Shown here one piece after another: positions 27,690 to 39,632 of a stretch of DNA of 64,000 bases. Every line of letters starts with the position of its first letter. The stretch's first letter is position 1. Source of the stretch: Phoebastria nigripes. Its lineage: Eukaryota > Chordata > Aves > Procellariiformes > Diomedeidae. The stretch spans positions 612,674 to 676,673 of the forward strand of contig JAYKAV010002761.1 of assembly GCA_035582835.1 (NCBI GenBank), written 5' to 3'. A model generated the notes under the pieces. The model was given only the letters and a program-made list of their open reading frames with translations. It made no database searches and had not been told where the DNA came from. The translations under genes were made by a program, and so were the position numbers.

Positions 27690-28265
27690 CCACTGGCACA
27701 CATGGCCATGCCGACCCTGAGGAGAGGTCCGCAACCGCCCGTTNGTTGTCGGGCCTGGTGCCTCAGGGAGGCTCCCGCTGGCTCTGCCCGAGGAAGGCCT
27801 CCACAGGCCAGGCTGGCTCCTCGTCCCTGCTTGGCAGCCCTCTGAAATAATTCGTGCCGTAGCCAGCAGATGTCAGCAAGTGACAATAAAACGCTGGCCG
27901 AGCCTCGCAGGAGAGTGTGAATTTGGGGTTGCCCGCACCTGGCGTGCCCAGAGGCCTCGGGATGGGCCTGCACATAAGTACGCCTGGAGAAAGGCGCCCC
28001 GTGCCCCAAAATCCTCCCTGCGACACCCCTGCCCTGCAGCAGGCCAGCGGCCCCTGTGCTGCACGGAGGGCCCAGGCTGCCCGGGGCCCGAGGGGTGTCA
28101 TGGGGCCAAGGGGCATGGGGCAGGCGGCTGCAGGGTGGGACACACAGCCTCTGAGGGGAACAAGCAGCGGGGTGCGCTCCCACCGGTGGCATCGCAATTC
28201 AGAGAAGGAGCCATGCCCACTTTCTGTTTGCTTGATCCCCTCCTAAAAACTGCCCGCCATCCTTG
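27690..28265. promoter_or_regulatory. Isolated CpG-dense patch in the gene desert
   Basis: About thirty CG dinucleotides lie in roughly 570 bp, in DNA far more GC-rich than the AT-rich flanks. This is CpG-island-like and about 26 kb from the only recognised promoter. Open frames of 109-177 codons exist on both strands, but they overlap each other in several frames and show no known domain, so they look compositional. Candidate explanations are the promoter of an unannotated noncoding RNA, an orphan CpG island acting as an enhancer, or GC-rich repeat-derived DNA. Confidence 0.45.
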
Positions 28266-30783
28266 AAATGAGGGGAGCTGCTGTGATGCCAACATGGGGC
28301 CACCTGGGGAAGGGGGGGGTACTGCCCAACAGGACACAAAAGCATCAGGTGAGCCTGGACTGGTGAAGACAACATGGCTGCTACATCTCCACTAATAAAT
28401 GAAACATGCCCAAAGCACCAGTGCTTGGGAGCATTTGCTGGCACCGCTCGTTTTGCAGTATACAAATAGCCAATATGTCTCTGGACCTGCTGACGAACCA
28501 CTGTTAAGAAGAACAAACGAAAAAAACCCAAACCGTGAGGCTCTATCCCAAAACTCTTACTGCACGGATTTAAGAATCACCTCAAGTGGCAAAATAGCAT
28601 TGCAGTAATCCCCATATAACGGTGCTTATATCAGTGTAGCGTACTTTTATATAGGTTTAGATTTTAATATAGCCACAGCCAGAAGTGGAAATGGGAGTGC
28701 ATTCAACTGAATAACATATTGATCCTCTGCAAAACATCAAATATATCTGCCGACACTTTTCAGAAACACTACTTAACATAAGCAGCAAGTTTCATATCAG
28801 GACTTTATGTCAGCTGCTGGGTATAAGAGTAGTTTAGTTCTTACTGTGGTTTTAGTGCCCCAAATAGTAAATGTGAGCAGGATCCCAGACCAACACCCTG
28901 CAAGTTATTTGCTGACTGCTAACTCTATTTTGGCCTCACTAGCAGAAATAAGGGTGAGGTAGCAAATTTTAATTCTTTTTGCACTTCTGGATGAACAACT
29001 CATTCCCTCATCAAGGAAACTGAAGCCATGTGAGCATTCACAAGGCATGTGGATAATTGCTATACATTTGCTAGGATTTTGAAGTAAAGCCTCACAACTA
29101 AGCTTGGAGTAATCTGTGCACTGAGCTCCACAGGCCTTCAGGAAAGCAGAATAAAATCCAATGTCCTGGAGCCTGCAGCTGAAGTTTTGAGTGAACTGCT
29201 GAACCCTGGAGGCAGACAGGTCAGCACACACCAAGAAGACAGTGGTGGGTTTAAGTCTTCTTTGTGGCTCTTTGGAAAAATATCTACTTTTCTCACTTGG
29301 GGCCACACATAATGTTGTTACTCAGATTTCCAGCCTTTACAGAAGGACTGGAAAGCATCTGATTAAAGCAATCAGATTACAGAAGCATTTGATTAAAAAG
29401 CAATGAAGGAAATATTTAAATGGAAATAAAAGGCATTCAGGTGGCATCATATGAGGGTCTGGCCTTGCACCTTTAAAATTGTCTAACTTGTTTTCTTCAT
29501 ATTGGGCTTTCTTTTCAAGTCTCAACTATGCACAAAGAAATCTTTCTCACATAGCTCAACCCTCCAATTTCACTGAGCCTCTGTGTGTGAGCTGGATAAC
29601 TTACATTTTTTGGCCCCAGTTTGAAACTCCTCATTTCAGGTGGTTTGGAATCATCTGATCCTGAAAATGGATTGGAACTTATGCAGAAAAATGGTATTTT
29701 TCATACGAGTATGCCAAAGGCTTTGCCAGTTCCACCCCAGCTGTCTGAATTGTCACCAAGCACAGAAAATACCAGCCCCAAAGGAATTGCTCCTTGACAT
29801 TTATGGGCTGCTGAAGTGAGGTAAGACCAAACCCTTCTGCCCTGGTCCTCTCAGGGAGTTGTCCAGGCAGGGAGCACCTCATCTATGTTTAAACCAATGA
29901 AGAATGGATGAGAATAAGAATATTGAAATTCATCAGTGCAAATTCTAGATGATGTCAGGAAGTTATAGGAAATTCCCTACTGTAAACCTATGTATGGAAG
30001 GAATACAGGAAAAATGGGCAATGTGGCTGAAAGGGCTGGAGATCATCTAGCAATACCTGTTGCACTGGATTTAAGTCCATTCGGACGGGCAAGAAAGTCT
30101 AAAACACAGGCCGGGTTAAAGAAGCTCCAGAAAGATCTATAATTTCAGGAGTAAAGGACATAAACCCACTGCTAAATAAAATTTATAAAATCAAAGTTGG
30201 AAATCAATAAAATTAGTTTTAAAGACCAACTCATTGTATGTTACATCTCATTATTAATTGGGGTAGCTAATTCTTCAGGCTCCCACATGCCCATGGTGCA
30301 CTAATAAAAAGTAACCCAAGGTCAGAAGATATCACTAACATTAATATTTACCTCAATAAAACAAGGCAGAGCAGGTTCCCACGGAGGCTGTTATACGTAA
30401 CTTGGTATTTTCTTTTATGCTAAATTGCTATTGCTACAGTAACCCCAAAAAAACATGAAACCAAGGATGTTTGCACAGGTGCAGCTGTGTTTGTTATTGC
30501 AGGGTTTCTCCCCAGGGCTGCAGCACAGAGGAGTGGATACAGGTGCTGGGGGCCGGCAGGGCCCGACAGCCGCAACACGGCTCACTGTCATCCAACCCCC
30601 TCACCCCCTGCCCCTTACCTTCCTCTGAAAATACCTCTGTCATGTTGGACTATTTATCACAAAACTTAGCAAGGGGGGCTGTAATTTGAGGGGCTTACTG
30701 GTGCCAGTGTGAGTTTCTCCATAGGGTTTCCATAGGGTTCAGACTCAGTTCTTAGGTCCTTATTTGCCCATCCAGCTTATTTG

Positions 30784-30822
30784 CTGTAAACTTAAACGTG
30801 TACTTGCAGGATTAAAGCAGGT
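30784..30822. repeat. Dispersed short repeat, copy 1 (shares a 15-mer with 38.1 kb)
   Basis: ttgcaggattaaagc at 30804-30818 is identical to 38092-38106. In both places it is preceded by an ACTTAAAC or CTTAAAG-like block and a CGTGTAC or ATACACATAAG-like block. The pair therefore looks like two remnants of one interspersed element. Confidence 0.45.
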
Positions 30823-33554
30823 GTTTCGACTGAGTGGCTGAACAGAGAGGCATTTAAATGGGTGCTTAAATGATTTGTGGAACTGAGGCCTGGAAANCCC
30901 CTAATTTCTCCTCAGCATGAAGGAAGAATCAACAAATGACACGAGAAGTTAGCCATGGAGTTCAGAGAATTACCTCACCCTCCCTGAAAGGAAATTCAGA
31001 GAAGAGGAAAGTAAAAAAAAAAAGAAAAACAAACCCAAACCTCTCCTCTAGCACTTCATTTTTACAGAAAATGTCCCTGGTTTCCAGAAGAGTTTAATCT
31101 CTTTTCCAGTATCCACCAGAATAACAACCTTTCTCAAAACACTAGCACAGATGCAATGTCAGATGTGATGTTCTGACAAAGCAGGAAACAACCTTCACAG
31201 TCCAGCAGGAAGAAGGTCAGATCATCTAGCCCTTCTTTCTGCTCAAAAAACCCAATGCCACTATAAGAACTCTGCTTGGATGTGAAAATTTTCCTTGTCC
31301 CATGGCTGCTCTTCTCTCAGCATGTGGAGATGGACCTACCTCAACCAGCAAAGCTCTGAGCCCAACAAATGCCTGGCATGATACTGCAGATTGTTCATTA
31401 TATTCTTTCTATACATTTTGTTCTTAGCAATCTCCCTGTCTTTTGGCTTAAATGTCATGTTCTTCCTCCTTTAATTACAGATATAACCCCAAACTGTAAG
31501 TTATTTCGCTAGTCCAGAATGTATCAGATACTTCAGTTTTTCTTAGTGGGATGTTTGACACCAGGAGGAAGAGCAGCATCGTTCTCCAAAGGCACCGTTC
31601 AGCATTTTACAGTTCTTTCTAACTTACTATTCTCTATTCACACTATTTAGGTCTTTCACTGTTCCTTTCTTTGTGTTGTCAGATTTCTGTTTTGATGACT
31701 GAATTAACTCTAATGGAAAGTTCTTTCTGCTGTTTTCATCACTCCTGCTCTATTTTTTTTTCCAGACAAAACAAGGGTACATCTCAGCCGCTGATGCACA
31801 GTTCCCAACAGCCCGTAATGTCCAGGAAAGCAGGCATTTTGGCAATGTCCCTTCACCCATGGAAACGGAGTCANGCATGGGTTTCTTCAAAATTTTCCAA
31901 GGATTCCCAGAAGTCCATTATCATTTCTATCCTTCTCATCTCCCTCTGACCACACTGGAATTATCCTGAGCCCAAACCCCAGTTCAGGAAGGGTGAGCAC
32001 AGGTTGTTCAGGAATGCACTGTTTGAGTGCTGATGGCAAATAACTCAACATGCCATAAGGCATGAAATGTTTTATGACTGAAAGGAAATTTTAGTGGGAA
32101 TCCTCCAGAAACATGAACGGCAAGGGGCTACCTTGGATGCAGTCCTGTCTTCCATCAGGCACTATATGTTGCTACCAAATGGATGGAGGTATTGGTGTTG
32201 CTATTTCAATCTTGATACTGCACACTCCTCTTAGATTTTACTTGTTCTAAGCAGCACTCCAAATATCTTTTTGGCTATATTTTAGGAGGTAGTACAGGTT
32301 CAACATATACTTTTGTGTATAAAACAGTAAGAAAAATTATTCTTTGCGATACCTGGGATCCCACTGCAAGGGAATGCTTGAGGGATCCTGATATTTAACA
32401 GGAGGGTGAGATTTCTAAAGAACTGGCAATGTGGCCAGACTGAAGCAGGATCAAAGAGGAAAGACATCAACACTCTTTGAGACATTGACCTTTATATCAT
32501 AAGCCTGAGATCAACTGGAATTTACCTAAAGGTCTGAAGAAAAAACAAATAACTCCTTAGAGCAAAGCTGTCTGTACTCTCTCTTCATCCCATGTCAAGC
32601 CTAGTGAGCTCTGTGATTCCTGAACTGCTATTTTACCTGCATTTTTTAAAAATTGTTCTTTATAATGTTTATATAACAAATTAATATTTAAAATTTTGAA
32701 GAAAAGACAACTTTTCTATGATTGTATTGCTTGTACAATCTCAGACAGCTTTAAAATTACCAAAGTTGTAGTGAAATATAAGTAGCTACATCGGGCCATT
32801 ACCATGCAGCTGTCTAAAGATTACAAATGAAGGTAGAATATATCCGTAAAAATAGAAAAATATGGATTACGGACTCATTCCTGTAGAGGACACTCTCAGC
32901 TTCTACAAATTTCATTAAGGGCTGGATTGTGATACTCTTACCCATGTCAAGTGATGTCTTAATACTTCATTCCAATGTGATAACTCAAAGAATTGGGTAT
33001 TACTCAACTTGAGAAAGGTATTACAATCTAACCTTAAAAGCTGAGTGCTCTTAATGCACAATAGCAGCAGGCTCATTGCAGAGAAAATGAATGTTAGACT
33101 TTTGAGCAGAATAATATTCATTGTTTTCCATAAATGATATTTTCTACCAAAAATCATCCAAGAAATTGNTTAACTTATATGCTAAATCCTCTGGGGGGAG
33201 GGGAGAATAGCTCCAGTTTCACTGCCTAAGTGTCTGTTCCATTTAAAGGATATTAGCTAGCCAAATGAAAAATGCATGAATCAATCAGCAACAAGGACCT
33301 TGATCTCTGAATGAGACAATGCTGAGCTTTGAGATTTATGGTCTTGCTTCCAGAATTCCATTATTTGGAGGAACAACAACAATAACAATGGGAGATGACA
33401 TCAGAATAGCGAGTGTTCTTCTTTTCCTTTCTTTTCCTGTTGATCACAAGATGCTGACTTCTGTGTCATTCACCTCTGTCAAATGAGTAAATGTTCAGTG
33501 CTTTAAAACATTACCACATGCATGCTCAGTTCAAAATAAAATGAGAATGTCTTG

Positions 33555-33665
33555 AATGGAAGGGCATTATTGCCGCTTGTATTTTGCACTGTTAATTAGT
33601 TTATCCACAGAGCAATTACCTATTGCTTACTTTTCTCCTGTATTTCTTCTGCAGGCAGAACTCCT
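33555..33665. promoter_or_regulatory. Candidate conserved noncoding element
   Basis: An AT-rich non-repetitive stretch with gttaattagt (33591-33600, homeodomain-type), gagcaattacctattg and a polypyrimidine run ending in gcag. It lacks coding frames. The case rests only on motif clustering. Confidence 0.18.
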
Positions 33666-33806
33666 TTTGATTTTTACACATAGAAAATGTATTGTTGGGA
33701 GTCATACTGCACTGATGTAGAGCAGACAAGGATTTCATTCTAACCACCCATGATTCTTGTTTTCCGTTTCCCCGGACAACTACAGAAAACATAATAGAGT
33801 TGCCCC

Positions 33807-33834
33807 TTAACTTTATGATATTAACTTTATGATA
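33807..33834 (+). repeat. Perfect 14-bp tandem duplication
   Basis: ttaactttatgata occurs twice head to tail with no mismatch. A simple replication-slippage duplication in intergenic DNA. Confidence 0.95.
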
Positions 33835-35667
33835 TCTACAGTGGGTGAAGTTCCTTCAGACATTGTCTGCCTGACAAGACCTGCCTAGCAGGCTTAAACT
33901 TTTCTGCCATAGCACCAAAAGTGGGAGAAGGTAACAAGGGGATTGATTTACTGGAGGAGGCAAGAGGGACTCACATTAACACTGGCTGGACATGGGGACA
34001 CTCATATAATGTGATATGCTTGTGACCATACAGCTGTGGGGTGTCCGTCCCCATTCAGGTTGGTGTTGTGCATCTTGCTAGTGAGAAGTAAATCCTGTTT
34101 CAACCTGATTGCACAAAGTATGTGGAGAACCAGCAGAGGATAGATGGGGCCTTTTCTAGAGTCCAGGTCCAGACCAACCTCTGGATTAAAAAAAACCCCA
34201 AAGCTCTTATGCCACCTTGAACATCACCAAAACACTCTGGTTACATGTATATAGAGAGATGGGTAGAGATAGATAAAGACTGGATGGAAATACTAATACT
34301 TATGGAAATACTGATAATATGTTCAACATTATAGATCATTAGTAGCCATTTATAACACTAGTTCTGATATTCCTTTTAGCATGCAGCCATATATATACAT
34401 TTCTGGTAGGAGAAATAGGCAAAAGTAGCTTATTGTGAAAATATGCGTACATTTGAAAATGGCAGCAAAGATCAGATGCAAATCCAGCCCTAAACTCTCT
34501 CCAGACTAGGGGATATTTGGATTTAGGCTTTGTTCGGTGCCTTATCTTGCATGAATGGCTCCTCTCTGGGGCTGTATCCCTGCTGCAAACATCATGGCAT
34601 AGCTCAGCCAGTGAGGCAGGAAGGAAGGGTAAAGGATGTATCAGAGAGAGGGATGCCCTTGCTCCCTTACTTCAGCAAGTAGAGGTTATCCAAACCCTTG
34701 ATATAATCTTAAGACACATGAAGATAACCAGCTAAACCTCTTTCCCTGATGACATGGTCCTCATTTGGGATGACAGTGAGTTTAATACAGAATATATCAA
34801 GTTAGGGAGGTAAAGCAAGAATTACATCACTTGAAACCTCCTCACATTTCAGGAGTGACTCAGTAACTGGTTATCTGCAATGAAAACGGCATCCAGAATG
34901 AAGCCATGGCTCTGTATACGGGAGTGTGTATAGGAAAAATAAATTCCAGTGTTAAACTGCAAAAGCAACAACCTCATTGCCATAGAATCTCTTCTCAGCA
35001 GCTTTGTACAACCTCTTGCAAATAAATCTGCACAGAACATAACTTACTTTCTACTAGCATAGAGAAAACACCTCCAAAGAAATTGGTATATATGCTTGCT
35101 AACAGATAACAATGCATTTTCTATATTTGGGTGCCGTATCCCATAACAGGAGCAAAAAAATACACATAAATGTTAGACCCAAGATAAATGTAGTAATAGA
35201 CCTGTTGATAAATCCATTACTTCTACACTACTAGTTGACATGTTATGAAAAAAGTCAAAGTGCTGTTTATTAAACTGCAGCAGTGGTGGTGTTTGTAGCC
35301 ATGAATGTATCGTGCTATCTGCTCGGTGTTCTTCAGAGAACGACCCAGTGTGCTGCAGACAGAATGTCATTCAGTTCTCAGTAAGAAATCCACATCTCCC
35401 AGCAGCAACATAATTTAAACCAAAACCGATTTCTCCCACAGATTACTTAAACATATATTTTAATCCCCTTTCAGCCTGAATATTTATAATGTATTACATT
35501 TGCATTTGCTTTCCCAGAAAAACTTTTGTTTACTGTGTCAGGATACATTTTACAGAACTTATGATGAAGACTATGAGGAAAAAGCAATTGTCTTCAATAC
35601 TTCTGACCTGATGCAAAAGCCACTGGAGTCAATATAGGAATTCCTCATTCGTTTTGCTGAGTTTAGG

Positions 35668-35712
35668 ATTAGACCATTTAAAACAGAGTATCTGTGTTTT
35701 AAATGGTCTAAT
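35668..35712. repeat. Perfect 18-bp stem hairpin with 9-nt loop
   Basis: attagaccatttaaaaca (35668-35685) pairs fully with tgttttaaatggtctaat (35695-35712), leaving the loop gagtatctg. The stem is AT-rich. Just to the left, 35612-35667 resembles one arm pair of another degenerate palindromic repeat. The hairpin may be the core of a MITE remnant. The stem is shorter than a usual microRNA precursor. Confidence 0.7.
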
Positions 35713-37826
35713 GGAAAATGGACATGGGAAAATGCTGAAAATATGACAGCTAAGAAACTGTCTTGCTTGGAAAAATGTTAGATTTAATAATAACAAAAAA
35801 AAAAGTCAGACATTGTCCATTTTGTATACTTTGAATAAGTTATTATTATTTATTAGCATTACAGGGGATGCTTGCTTAACAAGAAATTCTTATGTTTTCA
35901 GAGTTCACTTGCTCCTGCTGTTTATAGGAGCAGTTTGCTGAGACCAGCAGTCCTCCAGCTTTTCAGGTCATTTATTTCAGACAAACCAACCTTTCCCCGT
36001 CTGGCTACTGCTGCTGTCCTGAGTGATGTGGCCATATAGAAGGCACTTCAATGTAGGACATCATGGCATTGTCTGGTGGTGGTTAGTTGATGACTCAGTG
36101 CCATTTCTAGGAAAAGCAAGTGACAGACAAACCCACCTGTGTATCTCATACATACCCAGGTGAATCATGTTTTGGAGAGAGAGTTAGGGATAAGGGAGTG
36201 GACTGCACACGAGCTCAAAATGTATCTGTAACCTTAAAGAAAAAGATGCCCATGCTTTATGGCCTTGACAAATTAGAAGGTTTGTATAGCTTTGGGAAGA
36301 AAAACACAACTCGGTGTGAGGGGAAACAGTAAAGGTAGGCAGGAACTACAGTTTCCATTTTGTGGGAAATTCTACTTTTTTGAAAGTGTTTTCCCTATTC
36401 TGAAACAGAATAAAATTTCTTCCCAAGTTTTCCTTAAAGTAAAATGCTAACAGAAAAAAAGTATTTAAGACTTACCCAAATGCTTTGCTTTGACTTTGAA
36501 ATTTTTAAAACATTTGAATTAAAATACATTTTGAAATGAAAATAAAAATGTAACATCTTTATTTCGATCAGGTATTTTTTACATTTTTTTTTGTAATCAG
36601 CTTTCAAGGAGTTAACATTTTCCATATACAGTTTTCTGTTTATTTCTGAAAATTTCCAGACAGGCAGGGAAAATAACTGGGAACAGCTACCACAGAGCTT
36701 TTAAAATACATCCCACTGCAGCAGGTAGCTACACATACAATAAGCCTTTGCCAGTGCCGTTCTAACCTGCTCTCAGCACAAAGTTTCTTTACCTGCCTTC
36801 GTTACTCCAAACGTTCTTCCAGACAGGTAGTCTGAAGGAAGGGTCCATATGGTCCTGTTGATGATGCTCTTTTATTTATCAATAGATTTCTACTGCAAAA
36901 AAAATGATAATGTGACTTCAGTGGCCCCCTGTGGATGGAGAAATCTGGAGATCTGAAGTTAGGTTTCCCATTTTAGAAACATATTGTACTAACTTATGAT
37001 GGCTTTTCTTTTAGCTAAGAGCATCACCCAGTTATTTCCAGCATGGTTACAGCTGCAGGAAAAGACTGGCAGCTAACATAGTAATGAGTCAGTATCTATT
37101 GAGATTCACTCATTACTATTAATTTCCCTGTTACTTCCAACTGATTCAGGAACTACTTATGGAAATTCTTCTTCTGTCTTACTGAAATCCAGCACTGTTG
37201 CTGTCAAACCTGCCAACAGGCGCAGCAATGCTACTGTGATAAAATAAGTCCAATTCTATCCCAATCTTGCTTTCCTAGGGAAGAACAGAACTCATTAAAT
37301 AATTATCAACTGTGACAAGAAAGTAGCTGGCCAAACACTTGCTGCTAATCTAGGCATGACAGCAGGACTATACCTTTCAAAGCAGTAATTAGCTAGATGA
37401 ACAACAACATAAGTACCAGACAATGACATGGAAAGGACTGTCCCTAAAGGACAGATTCATTATACATAGGGTTTAGTGTTTGTGTGACTTATGAATGTTA
37501 TTTTGCAGTATACAATTACACTTCTCTTCTGCTGCCTTTCTCTTTGTTTTCTGCACAGTTTATGGAAGGAGACAGAGAGAAAATCTGGAGCTGAAGCCAC
37601 GAGAGAACAGGTGACGGAACCTCTGCAAGACCTTCCTTACGTTCATGAAACAAGGGTGGCTGCATAGATCCCACAGTAGAACAACACCATCAGCCTGCAC
37701 CCCCATCTTGTGGGAATAAGAATTCTGGTACTTGCACCCTGCCCTCATTTTATGCTTGGACTGATATTCATGTAGTGTTTGTAGATTAGCTCTAGTAATC
37801 CTTATGACTTTTCTTTCTCAACACGG

Positions 37827-37905
37827 CAGATTCTCAGTTGGTGTAAATTGGAGTAACGCTGTTGAAGCCAGTGGAATAATACGGATTTATCAACGGCATA
37901 CACCA
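37827..37905. repeat. Degenerate palindromic MITE-like repeat
   Basis: A left arm containing cagattctcagttggtgta is followed by a centre near gttgaagccagtgg and a decayed right arm starting cggattta. The layout (AGATTCTCAG end, GGTGTAAAT, a GAAG...AGTGG-type centre) is the same as the copy at 47530-47607. I recognise it as a short palindromic repeat type of sauropsid genomes. The arms are too diverged to pair well. Confidence 0.4.
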
Positions 37906-38056
37906 AACCAGCAGTCAGCACCAGTGCTAGAGGTGTTGTCCTATCAGCTAAAAGAAATCACAAGCCTAAACTGCTTCCATTGAATGTAAAAGGCAGGACT
38001 ACGATCGCTCCTAGAGCTGGAATTACACGCAGCCAAACTTGTTTTCAACTGGACTG

Positions 38057-38108
38057 TTCAAGTGCTTAAAGTTAAGCATACACATAAGTGTTTGCAGGAT
38101 TAAAGCCT
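38057..38108. repeat. Dispersed short repeat, copy 2 (shares a 15-mer with 30.8 kb)
   Basis: Contains aagtgcttaaagttaagcat followed by ttgcaggattaaagc (38092-38106). The first block includes the short palindrome cttaaagttaag, so the element again appears palindromic. It resembles short AAGTGCTTAA-type repeats that I associate with sauropsid genomes. Confidence 0.45.
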
Positions 38109-38271
38109 CCGTTTGGAATGACAGAGTAAATCCAAATGGAGATGGATTAGCTGGCAGGGGGCAGGTGAGGTGGTCAAAGGCACATGCAGTTTATCATATG
38201 GCTCTGCAATTTGCTACATGATTATCACAACTACATATTTGGTGTGGGGATATAGATATACATGCACACAT

Positions 38272-38345
38272 GTATACACAGAGCCAAACTTTTTTGGCAC
38301 GGGGGCCACACAGTCATTTCAAATTGAGACTCTGGGCTGCACTTG
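38272..38345. mobile_element. Possible hAT-type DNA transposon end fragment
   Basis: gagccaaacttttttggcac followed by gggggccacacag and later gggctgcacttg resembles the subterminal region of hAT elements (CCAAACTTTTTTGG...GGGCCACA...GGGCCGCA). No opposite terminus or target duplication was found, so this is tentative. Confidence 0.3.
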
Positions 38346-38948
38346 TTCCAGGACTGCTTGTCTGTTGCCAACACACTGAAGCGCCTCAGGCTTCAGTCTG
38401 ATTCTTTGTTTGCTTGCCCATTAAAGTTCTTATCCCACACTCCCTTTTGGCAGAAAATTTTGTTATTTCTGCTTTATGCTGGCCTAGGCCCTTCTCTTGC
38501 CTCTGTTCCTATTAACCTATAGCAGTGACAGCCAGGAGCAAACTGAAGCAGCTGGTTGGAGATGCTACTATCAGACTGCGAAACAGCTGTTGTGCAGAGG
38601 GGCCACCCTGAAAAACTTCTATTACAGCACTGCTGGGCCGTATTTTGGCCATTGCAGACAGGGAATTGGGGAAAGAGAGCACTTTCATTTGCAGATATTT
38701 AATTGCTGAAAAATGTAGGGGTGTGTGCGGCATCTTTATTGGATGTCACACAGAAGTAATGCTTTCCAGGTATTTTTTTGGCACTTCACGTCATTATCCT
38801 CTTACTGCCAGCATGCAGTGGCCCCATTTTGCAACTCAGTGTGAAACTGATTTCCAATTTTTCTGTTTAAATTAATATTTACCAGTTGGTTATTTTTGGC
38901 AGATTTTTATTGATAGCATTGATTCAAGACGAATAGCCAAATTCAGTT

Positions 38949-39005
38949 CTTGGTTACAGCAGTATGACATCTGGAGTTAACTCCACTTTTACCAATGTCA
39001 CCAAG
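38949..39005. repeat. 57-bp palindromic repeat centred on ggagttaactcc
   Basis: cttggttaca at 38949-38958 matches the inverse complement of tgtcaccaag (38996-39005) at 9 of 10 positions. Near its centre lies the perfect 12-bp palindrome ggagttaactcc (38973-38984). The arrangement fits a short MITE-like palindrome. Confidence 0.45.
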
Positions 39006-39593
39006 AGCAGACATGGTCCTTTTTCTGTCTTTTTATAGCGTGACATTTGCTCTGTCCTTACCTATAGACAAGAGTTGGGCTGCAGCTTTAACTTCGGAAA
39101 AGTTGGGATACAGCATTGAGTATAGCTCTGAAATTTATTGATTGGGCACTTCTCTAAGATACTTAATAGTACCTGCATCTTAACCTTCGGGAACCAGTCA
39201 CTTCAGAATACCGTTATGTATGTGCAGAAATAGCTCTTACGAAAGCAGTATAAATTAGACCTTCACTATCAGCCAAAAAAAAAAAAATTATTTGAGTACT
39301 TTTGTATCCATCATCAATCAGGTGGATTAATCACTTCAGAGTTATTTTAGCTATTTCTAAACTAAAGATGTAGCAGAAGCATTGACCAGGGCATAGGACC
39401 TACATTGTAATTCGAATGGACTCGTAACAAGTGAGGTACTTGACACAGTTGCGCAGAATTTTCTGCATGTCCCGTTGTGTGGTGGGGGCGTATTGCCTCC
39501 ACATCTCTATAAATGTACAACAGTCCACATTGCCTAGACTGAATCCACCCCATTGGATATTGATACAAGTAAATACCTCAGCTATGTCTATAG

Positions 39594-39632
39594 AAAAGCT
39601 ATAAAATTGCATGACAAAAGCTATAAAATTGC
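39594..39632 (+). repeat. 17-bp direct repeat, 22-bp period
   Basis: aaaagctataaaattgc occurs at 39594-39610 and again at 39616-39632, separated by atgac. Recent local duplication. Confidence 0.95.

Noticed and set aside
27659..28531. Open frames of 109-177 codons on both strands in the GC-rich patch.
   Set aside because: Several frames are open at once and none reads like a known family; this is the expected effect of GC composition. The patch is reported as CpG-dense DNA and not as a gene.
28905..29306. 133-codon minus-strand frame.
   Set aside because: No recognisable domain, homologue or splice context. The length is within chance expectation for a 64-kb window.
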